Part shown: positions 34,901-46,751 of the stretch, one piece after another
Position numbering within the stretch: the stretch's first letter is position 1
How the letters are laid out: every line of letters begins with the position of its first letter
Assembly: GCA_030704615.1 (NCBI GenBank)
Contig: CM060732.1
Location: 64,833,053-64,897,052 of the forward strand
Source: Takakia lepidozioides
Lineage: Eukaryota > Streptophyta > Takakiopsida > Takakiales > Takakiaceae
Length of the DNA: 64,000 nucleotides
Direction of reading: 5' to 3'
The notes under the pieces: model-generated
Told to the model about the DNA's origin: nothing
Seen by the model: the letters and a program-made list of their open reading frames with translations, nothing else
Database searches by the model: none
Program-made: the position numbers and the translations under genes

Positions 34901-37230
34901 GAGGGGAAACAATCGCAATGTTCAGGTCCTTCAAAGTCTGATCCAGCACAATGACGGCGCGCTTTTCGAGCTGCAAATAGTATATTTGTCAGAATTGCAA
35001 AAAAGAAACACATCACATACTTGAAGAGAAGAAACAGCATGTTCGAATACACACCTGACTCCAAAATGTAGCCTTGTGGAGCCAGTTATCAAACACCAAA
35101 TCACTGATTCCTTCCACCTTTGTGCCAGGCTGTATGGTGCTCTTTGGGAACTGATTCAAGTCCTTTACTGTTTGATCTGAGTTCCATATCTCCAGCCACC
35201 TTATTTTTGTTTGTGGGTCGACCATCGATATGGCCAGCCGGTGCAATTTCTCCTGCTGCATCTCCGGATGCACATGCTTGTCATAGTGTGTTTTGATCTG
35301 CTGAAGGAACTCAGGACCAAGTCCAGGATCTACTATTCTAAGCTGCTTTCCGAAGGCTGACATCAATTTGTTCTTCGCATCTCAAACTCCTTCTTTATTG
35401 CAGCTTCCACACCCTTTGATGTCCTTAGTTCCTCTGGTGTAGTGCGGTAATATTCGGATTTTCCCTTCTCAGCTGCCTCTGCCAGTTCTTGCTGCATTCA
35501 TTCAAGTAGTGATTAGCTCCGAAGGGACTCTAAACATGTATTCGAAAAGTAAACAGATTACAGACTCGGGCTTACCGCATACATGTACTCCAGAAACGCC
35601 TCTCGTGTCAAAGAATACCAAGTGCCTGCAGCTCTTCCTGTTTCGCACTTCTTGATGATATTGGGTGGTAGTACTGTCCGAAAATCATCCAGCTTCATCA
35701 GACCAATCCTCTGAATTCGGAATAGTGTGTGAACCAAGCTTGTTGTCACATGCGATTTCTCTGTCGATCTGCAAAAACATTGAAAACATTGCATTCCTTA
35801 CACTGTTTTTTGAGGATCAACAAGACACTACAGAGGGAATCAAATCTCCTGGATGACTTACTTGTTCACGTCGTGCATAGCTGTAAGAAGCCTAGCGATG
35901 TCGTTTCCTGGATCCAAAACCATTGCCTCCACAGCAACATGCTTGTCTTTGTCTTTCGAATGGTGTTTCTGAATGTATCCCATCCATGCCAGCAATCGGT
36001 GGTTGCCGTCCCAGACGTAGAACATGTGGTTGCAAAATTGCTGGGTGTTCTTTCCCATCATGAGGCCCAGCTCGAACTCCTCATTGGCATCTTTCCAGCA
36101 CTCATCCCAGTTATCACTGATCTCTGGAGAAACTAATGTGCTTTTCCCATTTATATCCGTCAGTGACACATAAAAAACTTGTGCACCAAGTCTATATCCA
36201 TGCACAAAATCACTCTCCAATTTTGTTATGTCATGGGAAAGAGGTGGACGCACAACAGGCATTGATATCATCCGGCACAGAGGTATGTCCAGACGCCCTC
36301 CAGATACGAGCATGTCCCTTATAACCTCCTGAGAGTTTACCTTCTGGAATGACATGAGTTCTTTCACCTTGTCAAGGTAGTGCACTTCGGATTCATCTGC
36401 TTCATCTGTATTCTCTGAGCTTTTTGCGGACTCGTCCCCATCTCCAGATCCTTTCCCCTCTGATCCTGTAGGCTTCGACCTCACAGTTTTCTGCACGATG
36501 CCATTCAGTTCTGACTAAGTGATTTGCAAATAGTGAATGGCGGTAACGACAATCACTCTGTATCAAGGAAACTCACCATGAATGGTGTGAAAGAATTCAG
36601 CACAATCTACACATGCAAAGCCGAGACTGCCGTATTCAAAACAAAAGTGAGAGCGATAGCGAACGGCGTTAACGACAATCACAAAAGATAACAACCTGCC
36701 GGATCGGTGTTGTGTAATGACATATATGTGCAACTGATTGGCGGCAACGACATTCAGTGTAGTTTAGGGAGAATAGTAAGTGCAGACTCTCTCTTCAAAC
36801 ACATAGGTACATAAATCTCATGAGCAGAATCGAATGGCGTTAACGACGCTCGCGATTCAGTAGTTCCTGCTAAAGAATGGAAGAGGAAGGACTCCTTGAA
36901 AGGCAATCACACAGACTATATGATAAAACTTACTGGCACCTTCTTAGGTTTTGAAATTTGATCCCCTTCTGCAGCTTTCCTCTTCCCTCTCACATCTGCT
37001 GGAGTTTCTGTCTGCGCAAGGGTTTCTTGACCTTCTTCAGGTTCGGCGTTCCGCGTGCTTCCACCTTCTTCAGTGTCCCTGCGATTCATCTCTGCCTCCA
37101 CAGGCTGGCGCACTCTTATCGCCGACTGTGTCGCAGCCGCTGCCTCAGTCTCCGTCTGCTCTTGTGAATCAGTCTCCGCGTTCACCTGCTGCCTTGGCCC
37201 TGTGTTCTCCAACAAACGACGCCTCGTCAT
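31926..37230 (-). CDS. ParB-like domain plus permuted DNA methyltransferase, nine exons
   Basis: Exons: 37230-36934, 36490-35862, 35768-35576, 35491-35055, 34970-34744, 33798-33147, 33033 to about 32710, 32500-32215 and 32119-31926. All have GT/AG borders, and phases agree except inside exon 4. The product is about 1080 aa. Exon 1 is a charged, Gln/Glu-rich, basic-ended tail. Exon 2 carries VWDGNHRLLAW (residues about 260-268) followed by VEAMVLDPGND and NKSTEKSH, which resembles the ParB/Srx fold. Exon 6 has a long Lys/Glu/Asp linker. Exons 7-9 read ADIVILDIPDG (motif IV position), GTLLLFQSC, GAKEKSPAFMQILLESCS, VVDLSVSTGATYHAC (motif I) and GGRSLFGMEGD. This is the permuted order of beta-class N4-cytosine/N6-adenine DNA methyltransferases. 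Motif IV is DIPD and not the usual D/SPPY. Exon 4 needs a one-base shift near 35380-35390, where a TGA interrupts the frame. Host role is unknown; a mobile-element origin is likely. Confidence 0.75.
33799..34743. repeat. Palindrome array in intron 5 of the methyltransferase gene (seven copies)
   Basis: Seven copies of a palindrome with arms GTGAATGTCGT and ACGACATTCAC around a two-base centre lie at 33940, 34046, 34207, 34314, 34410, 34521 and 34642, about 100-160 bases apart. Several copies carry paired or single changes (GTC to GGC on one or both arms). They sit inside an intron, not in exons. They could be binding sites or hairpins. Confidence 0.9.
36491..36933. repeat. Palindrome array in intron 1 of the methyltransferase gene (four copies)
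   Basis: Four diverged members of the same family lie at about 36533, 36659, 36734 and 36832, with cores such as GAATGGCGGTAACGAC. Spacing is again about 75-125 bases. Their arms are less perfect than those of intron 5. Confidence 0.75.
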
Positions 37231-38052
37231 TTTCTCTCTTGCTCTGCGTCTCTCTCTAAGGGAAGTAAAATAAAGAGACTTTCTTCTCTTTCGTATTCTA
37301 GAAGGAACCCTCTCCAGCTTGACTACCACTCTCCCTCTAAGCGCGAAAAGTAGAAAAACGCAGTGACTCCCGATTTCTTGCGGGATTGCCTGTGTTCTTG
37401 CGTGTCTCTAGAAGCATCGGATTCCCTCCCGCGTGACCGTTACACATAGTCGTTTCGTTATTAGTGCACATGCCAGCAATTGGTGTACAGCTGTTCGTAT
37501 TCAGTTATGGATGTCTGACGTGTGCCGCCCAAAACAAAACGGCGTGTTCTAAATTATAACTGGTTCAATATTTAAAAAGAACAGCGAATCCCAGAAATTG
37601 ATGCGCAGTCTTAAACAAATAAATATAAATGAACGAGAGTTTGATGACAAATTTTGGAATATCATACACGGTCATCCTTGTTATCCAAACCCCACATTCG
37701 TTGCACATTTGGAACTTTCCAGGTGCGCATGATCATTGGTAGTAGTATATAGATACATTTACTTAATCTGCAATCCCATTCTCGGATCCTGTGGCATGCT
37801 TCCAGGAAGTCGGCTTTGTTATTGGGTTTATTGATGAGGTTCTGATTAACGGTTTAACAGTTGCCGACACTGCCCCTATGGATTCTCTGACCACTGGGCC
37901 CACAAGAAAAGTAATTAAAATGGACGGCTGCATATCTGGAATGAATAACAGAATATGCACAGTCGTTATCTGAGCTTCCTCCGCCATATGCTCTGCTCAT
38001 TCTTCAACTGTGTTCTGGAGACAGCAGTAAACCGATTTACACTAGATCTGCG
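37231..38052. promoter_or_regulatory. Divergent intergenic region between methyltransferase gene and transposase A
   Basis: About 0.8 kb separates the start of the minus-strand methyltransferase gene from the plus-strand transposase A. Head-to-head layout suggests shared or bidirectional control. I see no obvious TATA pair. No gene lies between them. A first exon of transposase A may be hidden here. Confidence 0.4.
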
Positions 38053-41000
38053 ATAGCAAGGTACAAACATACTCGAGGAAGGAAGATGGCTTCCTCTGAA
38101 GCGGAGTTCTTCTCAGACGACAAACCAGTGCCGTTCCCAGGAAGTCCTTGACAATGGATTTGCAATTGTTCTGGAACATGTCTTGGCTACCCGTTTTCAG
38201 CTGCAGAATGGCTCCATCTTTTTGGAGAAAGAGGTTTACGATCTGAAAGGGAAGTTGGTGAAATATTCTTTCCAAAACCGTGATGAGACGGCTCATATCA
38301 GCCAGTGGAGAGTGCGTCCTGGTCGATACAGAGTACTTGGAGAGCCTCGGCGAAAGTCCCTTGGGTCATATGTGACGCCCGGGACTGCTGCTTCGGTCGT
38401 TGAAGACAAGAGGGAGGTGGTGGTGAAAAAAGAACAGACTTCCTCCACTCCAATCGTTGAGCTTTCGGATTCTTCCGATGATGACATAAGTGAAATTCCA
38501 AATCCAGTCCTTCCTACTGTGGTTGCAGAAGCTGATGAAGAAGAGATTTGTAGTGTCATTCCAAAATTGCGGGCGATGGGAGGAATGGCTGGATTCAAAA
38601 GTGAGTTGCGGGGAATTGATTGGGAATCTTTGAAGCAGGTGCCTGTGAAGTTCTTGCCGGAGACTTTTGATGGCGATATCCTATTCGAGCTGCCTCCTCC
38701 TCCGCGAGTTGGAGGTGTAACAATCATGATGCATGGAATGGACAAGAAACACGACGGGCACCCGTGGTGCAGAACAAAAACATCCAATATTCAGAATGAT
38801 GACAAGCTTGTTTTCAGGAGGACAGTTTGCAATGGACACCTTAGGTGTGATAATTTGAATTGCAGACACTTTCTTCAGTCTGGAGTTCATAATCAAAGCG
38901 AATGGGAGGGTCTGGCGGAGAATCCATTTCAGCCTGGGACTGCCCCTCCACCGGCAAACACTTTCGTCTGCAAATTCTGCAAACTTGTGCCATCCTGCTT
39001 GGCGCTCTGCGGAGCAAGAATGTACTATGTTGTCCACCGTTTGAATACAATGACGAGAGCTTGTGTGCATTTTGGATTCCATAACCATCCTGTCTCGAAG
39101 GGGGATTACAGGGAGAGTGTTGAGACAGTATCGAGGTTGATCAAACAGGAGTTCGGGAGAAACCCATCCGCAACAACATCTGCAATTGCTCTTGGCGCAA
39201 GCAAGTCCTTCTTGGAAAGCCATATTTTGAGTGAAGGAGATTCTGTGGGGACTAAACTTGACGGTGCAGCATTGGACCTGGTCATGGATCATTTCTCCAC
39301 TTTAAGTTCACCTAACATTCGGCATCAGATCAATGCATTGAGAATGGGCTCTGGGATCAGAGGCTACATAGACAATATTTTGGAATTGAAACGACTGAGC
39401 AAGTACGATTACATCCAGGACAATGTATTCCCAGGTCAAGGTGCCATCAAAGTTTTTCTTTTCAAAATGTCGACTGTTGGGGAGGGCAGTGGGGTTAGCC
39501 TCGTGAAGCGGATGCAGAAGACTGGGGACTTGCAGAACTGTTTTCTTATGTTTGATCATGTGAAACGAGTGAAGGATTGGACGACAATGGCTTGTCATGT
39601 CTACGATCCAGTGTACCAACGAGTTATGACAATTGCAGTTTGTGACATGCAATCCGAGGATACGGAATCCCAGAAGCTCATGTGGAATTCCCTGATACGT
39701 GTCATGGGCTGCCATGGGCTGCCATCTCCAAATTTCGCAGGTTTCATGGCGGATAGTGCTCAAGCAAATTTCAATGCTATTCGTATTGTCTTCGGATCGG
39801 GCGACCCAAAAGTGCCTATGCCAGGAAGAGAGCGTACATGTCTATTCCATTGGACACAATCTCTGGAAAAACATACAAAGTCGGACATCAAACCAGAGAT
39901 GCAGACTCAGCACCGTAAATTGTGCAAAGAGTACAAAGATGCTAGAACAATGAAGGAGGCGGACACTTTGTTCCAGACAATTCGTGCCTGGTGGTTCTCT
40001 TCTGGAGCTGCATCACTTGAGAGTATGAGAGCATTGGAAGATTGGCTGGCGTTTTGGCACTTCCGGTATAGACAGTGGGGAGCAGCCATGACAATGGTAC
40101 GAGGCTTCTATTTCATGCTTTATTCATACATTTGCTTTCCATATTTTTGACTCATTGCTTTCTTTATGTTGTTTCCTGTGCACTATTCTGAAGTGTGGTT
40201 ATCCTCTTTGCAGAACATGTCCATTGAGGAAATGGCAGACATGCCATCTTGCAATTTGGCAGAAACTGTGCACAATGCATGGTTGCAGCAGTCTGGGAAA
40301 CGAGGTCGGGATTTGTATGTGGCAACAACAGATGATTTGATACGTGCCTTGCAACAACAAACCCGATACCGTGATTTCTTACGAGGTGGGGTTGGTGGCA
40401 AGGGTCCGGACAAATCGGAGTTGATGTTGCGTGCTGCAAACAGATCTGGGGATCCAATCAAGATAGCACGGGCGGTGAGCATGTATGCCCAGGGAACGCC
40501 ACTTGTTTCTAGAGTTCCACATCTTGAAGGGGAGGAGAGATTCGGCTCCTGTAAGAGGAAATTGAACACTCCACCTGGTTCGGATTCAGATTCCCACAGG
40601 GCAGACCGTGATAACTTCTCGAAGCCTCGTGTTCCCCTGCATGACAGCTCCGTGTCCGGAACCTCCATTGTGGAGGAACCTCCAACACGACGGCAAGCTC
40701 CAGCATCAAACCGTGCCACTGAAATGGTGCAGGAGAGAAACAACCCCCTTGATGTGCTTGAGTCCGCATGCCCCGACCACGTTTGGCACATAGAACGCAC
40801 AAGTGTCGGGTCTCGTGTGAAATGTACAGCGATCAGGGCAACTAATTTTGAGAAGTGCACTTCATCTATATCCAGAGGTGGTGCCCGAACTCCTGCTCCG
40901 ACTTTCACGGGCTTGATGCGTCCATACGGTCAACCAGAAGCCAAGAACCACAAGTTCTGGTTCTGCGCAGATGATTGTGCCAGATGTGTGCATGGAACTG

Positions 41001-41599
41001 TGCGTCCTTCCGTAGTGATGAAGCCATCTCCTCCAACCGTTTGGCCCGTGAAGGTGGGAACACATCTCAGCTTTCAGGAGATTGAAATGCTGGAGGAGGC
41101 AGGTTTTTCCCTTGCGAGACAACCCCAACTCCATGCATGTGCTACTACTCCTGCGTCCTCCCGGGTCCCCCCGGCAAATCCTGACTTGTGGCCAACCAAA
41201 CGAGATGGAAAGCTCGTTCGGCGTTTCCCTCCAACCGCTGAACACTTTGGCAAAGTGGAGTCCGCAAGAATGCTCCAAGCTCGTGTCGGAAGCACCACGG
41301 AAGTACCCGATCCAGGATATGGTCGGGTATTCACAATCATCACTTCCACATCTGCTGTTCATGACAGGACCTACGACATCACGGTTTCCAATTTCCCCAA
41401 TTGCACATGTCCTGATTTTGTGAATATGCTATCAACCAGTTTGGGCAAGAGAGGTAAATTCATACCCTGCAAACATTTGTATTTCATATTTTTGAGGAGG
41501 ATGGTTTGCGATCCCAAACGTGACAACTTCATTCACCAGGCCACTATGAGTTTCAACGAGGTCGATACTCTTTTGCAGCGGGATACAACACATGGGTAG
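38053..41599 (+). CDS. MULE/FAR1-like transposase with SWIM finger, copy A
   Basis: Exon 38053(open frame start)-40096 joins exon 40214-41599 in phase 0 across an intron (gtacg...ttgcag). The product exceeds 1100 aa. Order of parts: acidic N-terminus; a Cys/His-rich region at 38755-39090 (HPWC, VCNGHLRCDNLNCRHF, CKFCKLVPSCLALC, VHFGFHNHPV), similar to WRKY-GCM1-type DNA-binding folds; a DDE-like core with LMFDHVKRVKDW, DMQSEDTES, FMADSAQANFNAI and CLFHWTQSLEKH; then a basic low-complexity linker; and a C-terminal SWIM zinc finger CTCPDF...CKHLYF (41404-41480). These are the parts of MULE/FAR1-type transposases. No in-frame ATG is seen before the conserved region, so an upstream exon is needed. 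An ATG at 38086 lies in a different frame ending after 17 codons. Apart from that, the frame is intact. Confidence 0.75.
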
Positions 41600-42356
41600 C
41601 ATGAACTATGTAATGTGGTATGTGGATGACCATGATTTGAAATGTGTAATTCACATCAATTCGTCGGCTGTGCAATGATATGGCCTCCAACTATACGGAG
41701 TGAGGTCTGAGTGACAACTTTTAGGTAGTGCACATTTGTCATTGCACCGTTCGAAGTCTACATGTCTTGCTGTCGCTATGCACTACAATCATCTTTTGAA
41801 GATGATCATAACTCTCATTGTTATTTGAGGAGGGAGGAAGTCTTCTCGTGGCAGCCTTTATGGCGCACACTTTGTGAGGATATTTTGTCGTCTTCGTAAT
41901 TGTAAAAGTGAAACAAACATTTGTAATTGCACAATGTTGGATGCTGCAATTGTAGGCCTCAACGCTCGTCTTGATTCTATTTAGGCAAGATTCCCTGCAT
42001 TAATTCCACGGTCATAGGACCATCCACGGTTATAGGCGGCGCATGTTAATGCTGACGTGGCAGTTGACGGACAGTGCCACGTCATCATTTACCGCCACAT
42101 CAGCATGCTGACATGACGCTCACGCCACGTCAGCATGTGTGCAGGCTCACGCCACGTCACTCCTGCATGAGCGTATGCTCGCGCGCTCACGTGCAATGCT
42201 CACGCCATTGCGTCGTTGTTCATGCATATAGCTTGAAACTATACTTTCCACTTCAATGTGCGACTTCCAATCGTCGATGGACTCCGCATGGTGCCTGTGA
42301 GCCTTCGTCTGTCGTTATACTGAACCTCGCACTTGCCAACTTCGTGCGGTGTTCGA
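41600..42356. other. Intergenic stretch with ACGT/TCAGCATG inverted repeats
   Basis: No gene is seen. At about 42035-42190 the sequence is full of GCCACGTCA and its reverse TGACGTGGC, with one perfect palindrome TCAGCATGCTGA near 42101 and several copies of CTCACGCCACGTCA. It lies just upstream of transposase B and could be regulatory or a site array. TGACGTGGC and GCCACGTCA also fit ACGT-core plant bZIP sites. Confidence 0.5.
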
Positions 42357-45300
42357 TGGCTCCGAATTCCTACGCTATAGTTTGCTGTCCTCCGCAACTT
42401 GGGAGAGCCTGGATCCCAAACGAGGGAGGACTTTGCAGAGTGACTGAAACTTACCTTTGTTCCAAATTCAAGCTCAAACCGGGCACAGTTTATTTGGAAG
42501 AAGAAAGGAAGGATGTTCCTGGACAGGTTGACGAGACCATTGTCGTGCTAGGTAACGACGGAGGTTGCGGAATCGAATGGCACGTACCCCCATCAGACAC
42601 CATCCTGTACCGAGCTATGGGAATGCCCATTCCCTTTCCGAATCAGTCACTGCCCACACCATCCACAAAGGAGTCCGGAAACCGACAGGTGGCCACTGCC
42701 AACAGAGAGGTATGCAACGATAATCATTCCCAACCTGGACCGTCAAGACCCTCCATAGCTTCTCGTGTGGACGTATTCGACATTTCCGACGATGAAGATG
42801 AGTGCATTGAGGTCCCCATGTCCTCCACACGATCATTCAAATCCGAGATGGACATCTTTGCAGGTGCTACGCATGTACCCTTGAGCATAACTCCAACCCG
42901 GTCCATTGTGCAGCTCCTACGGCAACATCACCTTGATGATTCTCACTCCGAGCTGGCTGCTCTCGACTATGCCAAATTTCCGGTCAGGAAGGTAACGTAT
43001 CTGCCTCCCGAAGTCGATGGCAAGGTCATCTTCGAGTTTCCACCTGTTACTTCGTCAAACAAAGCCTCACGGATGTTAACAGACATGGATCAAAAGCATG
43101 ACGGACACCCCTGGTGTGTGACGAAGACCAGTAGCACGAAAATTGCTGATGGTGTTCGTGTACGATACGTTCTCTGTGTGGGGAAGCTGAGGTGCCTCAA
43201 TCCCGCCTGCTTCCACTTTCTTTCCAAAGGAGGGCGGAGAAACGAGACGGATTGGACTAGCACAACGCATCATCCATTCATTGTCTCTAGCCAAGCTCCT
43301 GCGGGTACTTTCAAATGCGCACATTGCAAAGAACCACCGACGTGCATGTCCATGTGCAGAGCCAAGCAATATTACATTATCCATTTGCTCCCGGACTTGA
43401 CTAGAGCTTGCATACACGTTGGGGTCCACTGCCACCCCTTGGCGAGAGGCAACATGCATGAGGTTGTGCAGGAAGCACACGACATCATAAAAGAGGAGGT
43501 GAAATTGAGCCCCGGAGCCAGACCAAAGCAGATTCAGCTGAAGGCAGCCCACAAGATTGCTCTTGGCAAAATCATGTCTGAAGATGGTTCAGACCGAGTG
43601 CCCTTGAACGAAGAGGAGATGCTTGACCTGTTGGAGTCCGTCTCGCACGTTTGTAGTCCGAATGTGCGGAATCACATCGTATCTTGCAAGCAGAAGTTTG
43701 GCCGGGGGTCGGACATGCACTCAATCTTGGAGGTGAAACGAATGACTGGATATGACTACATCCAAGGTAGCAGGTTTCCAGGGCAAGGCAGCGAATCCGA
43801 TCGTTGGTACATTTTTAAAATGTCGACGTGTGGGCCTGGGAGTGGAGTCGACTTGGTCACTCGCATGACAACTGGAAACTTGTCGAATGCTTGGGTGATG
43901 TTTGATCACATCAAGCGAATTACAAACCATCAGTGGGTGACTATGGGTGCGCATGTTTATGACTATCACTCCAAGAGGCTCATGACGATTGCAATCTGCG
44001 AGATGAAAGGGGAGGACACACAGTCGGAGATGCATCTGTGGGAGGGCATAAATGAGCAGATGGCAAGGGCGGATTGCCAGCTCCCGATTTCAGGGGATTC
44101 ATGGCAGACAACGCTCAGGCCAACTGGGCAGCGGTGCGGCATGTGTACGGTGAGGACCCGAGATCCTGTGGATTCCATTGGATGCAGAGTCTATCCCACT
44201 ACACTACCAAATTTGTTGCTAGCTCATTCTAGGCTGAACACCGTGTCCTTTGTACGGCGTGGAAGGATGCACCCACATTTGATGACGCGGAGGTTAAGTT
44301 TGCTATCATCGAGGCTTGGTGGAACACGTCAGGTGCAGTGGAGACAACCAATCTGGGAGCCTTGCACAGCTGGTTGGGGTGGTGGCATTTCCGGTATCGA
44401 CAGTTCGGACAATACATGCGGGAGGTATAATGCTGTCATTTTCGTGCAATTGTCTTTCTATTACGGACCTTTCCATTGGTTCCTCACCATTGTCTGTGTC
44501 CTTGTAGGAGCGGTACTTGGATTCCGACACGGACATGCCGAACACGAATATGGCAGAATCAATGAGCAATCATGCAGCAAGCCACATACTACAAGTTCTT
44601 GAGCGGGAAACAATGGGGTTTTGGGCCAGACAGAGAGGAATTGTTGGTGCGAACAGCTTTGAGGTCGAAGAATCCACTGAAATGGGCGACAACATTGCGA
44701 GAGAAGATCAAAGGGACGCCTCTGCACCGCAGAGGTGAGCACCTAGAGGGGGACGTCCGTACTCGCCCTGTGAGACGGAGGATTGAAGAGGAACCCGGAT
44801 GCGAAGAGGATTTATGGAGATCCGACAAGAACATTCGGACAGCACCTCGAGGGCCCGTCATGTTGCCGCACAATGTGTCTTCCAGCAGTGGAAGCCCAAG
44901 AAATTCCAGATCGCCATCGCCTTCAAGCGGGGATTCTGTGCGAGAAATTCCCACCGCTCGCTTGCCCCAGATTCCGCCCCCTGTTATGCAGTATGGCCAA
45001 GCCATTGTGGAGACGACTGTGTCTGCGTCACAGTAGAGAATTGCTCGCACAAAGCCGTCGTTTCGAGGCAGGTGTTCCGCAATTCGAGTGGATACACGGC
45101 AACGTTGTTTAGAGATGATAAGGACCTGCTCCTACTTTTACAGGAAGATTTGTCCATGCAAAGTTTGCAGAGGCGACAACCACCTAGTTCTGGTTCTGCA
45201 GGCACGACATTATGACTTGCGTGTATGGAAAGCCCAAGTACGGCATACAAACAATGCCAGAGGCTCCCCCGGTGTGGCCGGTGGAACCAGGCTGCGATCT

Positions 45301-45844
45301 GAGTCAGGTTGAGGCCGACGCCCTTACCGCCGCAGGATTTCGGATGGTGCAGCGCACTGACGTCCCCAAACAACCATTTCCGCTTCCACAGCCTCCACCA
45401 CCGGCCCCTGTGAGAGCAAGAACAGTGGGACCCGACAGCTCTAAGCATCCTACACACCGTTGGGGGAAACCGAAGAGGCGGCGACCTCCCTCAAAAGTGA
45501 ACAAGACAAAGATGGGGAATGCACTTCGGATGAACTGTACAATCCAGAGCTCGACAGAAGTGCCCCCACCAGGCTTCGGGCGTGTGTATCAGATGGCCAC
45601 GGCAGGCTCAGCTGTTCGCAATGAGGTGTACACCATCACCATTTCAGAATTATCCACCTGCAATTGCACCGACTTTCAGATCATGGCGAACAAGGGGGCA
45701 TCATACTGCCCTTGCAAGCATCTGTACTACGTGTACCTAAAGAGACTACGGTGTAATTCCACAACTCATCACTTCATACATGCACCAGGGTTGAGCCCCC
45801 ACGAGGTGCACACTCTTCTGAATATGGATCCAGGGGACCAGTGA
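42357..45844 (+). pseudogene. MULE/FAR1-like transposase, diverged copy B, broken
   Basis: Copy B is collinear with copy A. It starts MAPNSYAIVCC at 42357, has the same Cys/His region (HPWC, KLRCLNPACFHF, CAHCKEPPTCMSMC, VGVHCHPL) and core (VMFDHIKR, EMKGEDTQSE, FMADNAQANW), an intron at the same place (44425-44507) and a SWIM finger CNCTDF...CKHLYY (45660-45722). The frame is lost near 44090, a TAG interrupts at 44230-44232, and two more frame changes occur near 44570 and between 45036 and 45212. The protein differs at most positions from copy A, so it is an old paralogue, not a recent copy. The C-terminal frame 45212-45844 is intact. Confidence 0.8.
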
Positions 45845-46097
45845 CCTTGGCTTGCGGTCCCAACACAATGGTACGCCCATCCTTTTCGGATAGTAGAACT
45901 GTACTGCTGCAAGTAGCTCTGACTCTGGCCACAGAAAGGTCCGACTTATGTCTTGCCTACCAGTAACCTATTTTGCTCGAACGTCGATAATACTATGTCA
46001 TTCACTCGTGTTTCCACGTGTATGTATTTTTGTGTGTTGGAGGGTTCCTGTTTTTCTGCTCTCCCAAACTTTGCTTTCTTCATTCGACCCCCGGCAA
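45845..46097. other. Downstream of transposase B; no gene seen
   Basis: This is untranslated sequence between copy B and the first palindromes. I see no supported feature. Confidence 0.4.
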
Positions 46098-46215
46098 GGA
46101 AATGCGGCGCCGCATTTCCAAGTAACGTCGTAGGTACTGGTAGATGCGGCAGTCAGCAACACCAAACCGCCCAGAAATTTCGCACGTGCGAACCCTAATG
46201 CGGCACCGCATTTCC
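46098..46215. repeat. Two GGAAATGCGG palindromes behind transposase B
   Basis: A perfect copy (arms GGAAATGCGG and CCGCATTTCC) lies at 46098-46119, and a second, slightly shortened one at 46196-46215. They belong to the same family as the large array at 54000-54993. A half-site occurs near 46544. Confidence 0.85.
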
Positions 46216-46384
46216 TACTTCACTTGCAAAACTTTCCCGCCAAATACTGGAAGATGACAGAATTGTGCAGACTCTATTGGTTCAGTCGCGGCAAAAGGGT
46301 CAGCTTCATTCCAATGTTAAGGCATGTAAAACCGCGGAATACTCTATACAGGCCAGTATGCGACGTCCTTTTACCGTGGTATAC

Positions 46385-46665
46385 TAGATTTCTCGTTGCA
46401 CGGTCACTCATTTCCATGAGCGGATCTAAAAAACCATGAGCGGAGTTGTTACTGACGACATATCTTCGCCGCATTACAGGATCCGTAACTTCCAAAAACG
46501 GCAAGGTCAAATATAAAACTATTATTTTAATACTTGTTTAATCTGCCGCATTTCCAAATTTGGAGGAGTCCGCTCATGAAATCCGCGTGTCTTAGACTTC
46601 GGCTCACCGCTCATGCGGCTCATGGCTCATGGCTCATGGTTTCTGCTCATGAAATAGTAAACCTC
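46385..46665. repeat. CATGAGC / GCTCATG repeat cluster, left
   Basis: Both orientations of CCGCTCATGAAAT and CATGAGCGG recur here, including a run of GGCTCATGGCTCATGGCTCATGG. The same words recur at 52830-53076. No coding sequence is present. Confidence 0.7.
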
Positions 46666-46751
46666 GCTTTCAGGTAGCTTTCTCTTTTTGCTGAATATCT
46701 CTGGAGTCTAGCTTCTCTTTCATCACTCATGTCCCATGTCTTTCATTTCTT

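Noticed and set aside
37763-37987. Minus-strand 74-codon frame between the methyltransferase gene and transposase A
   Set aside because: It lies in the divergent intergenic region and shows no motif, no splice pattern and no partner frame. I regard it as chance.
42074-42356. N-terminal extension of transposase B
   Set aside because: The frame is open upstream of 42357, but it is His/Arg-rich text translated from the ACGT repeat cluster. The ATG at 42357 fits the conserved start better.
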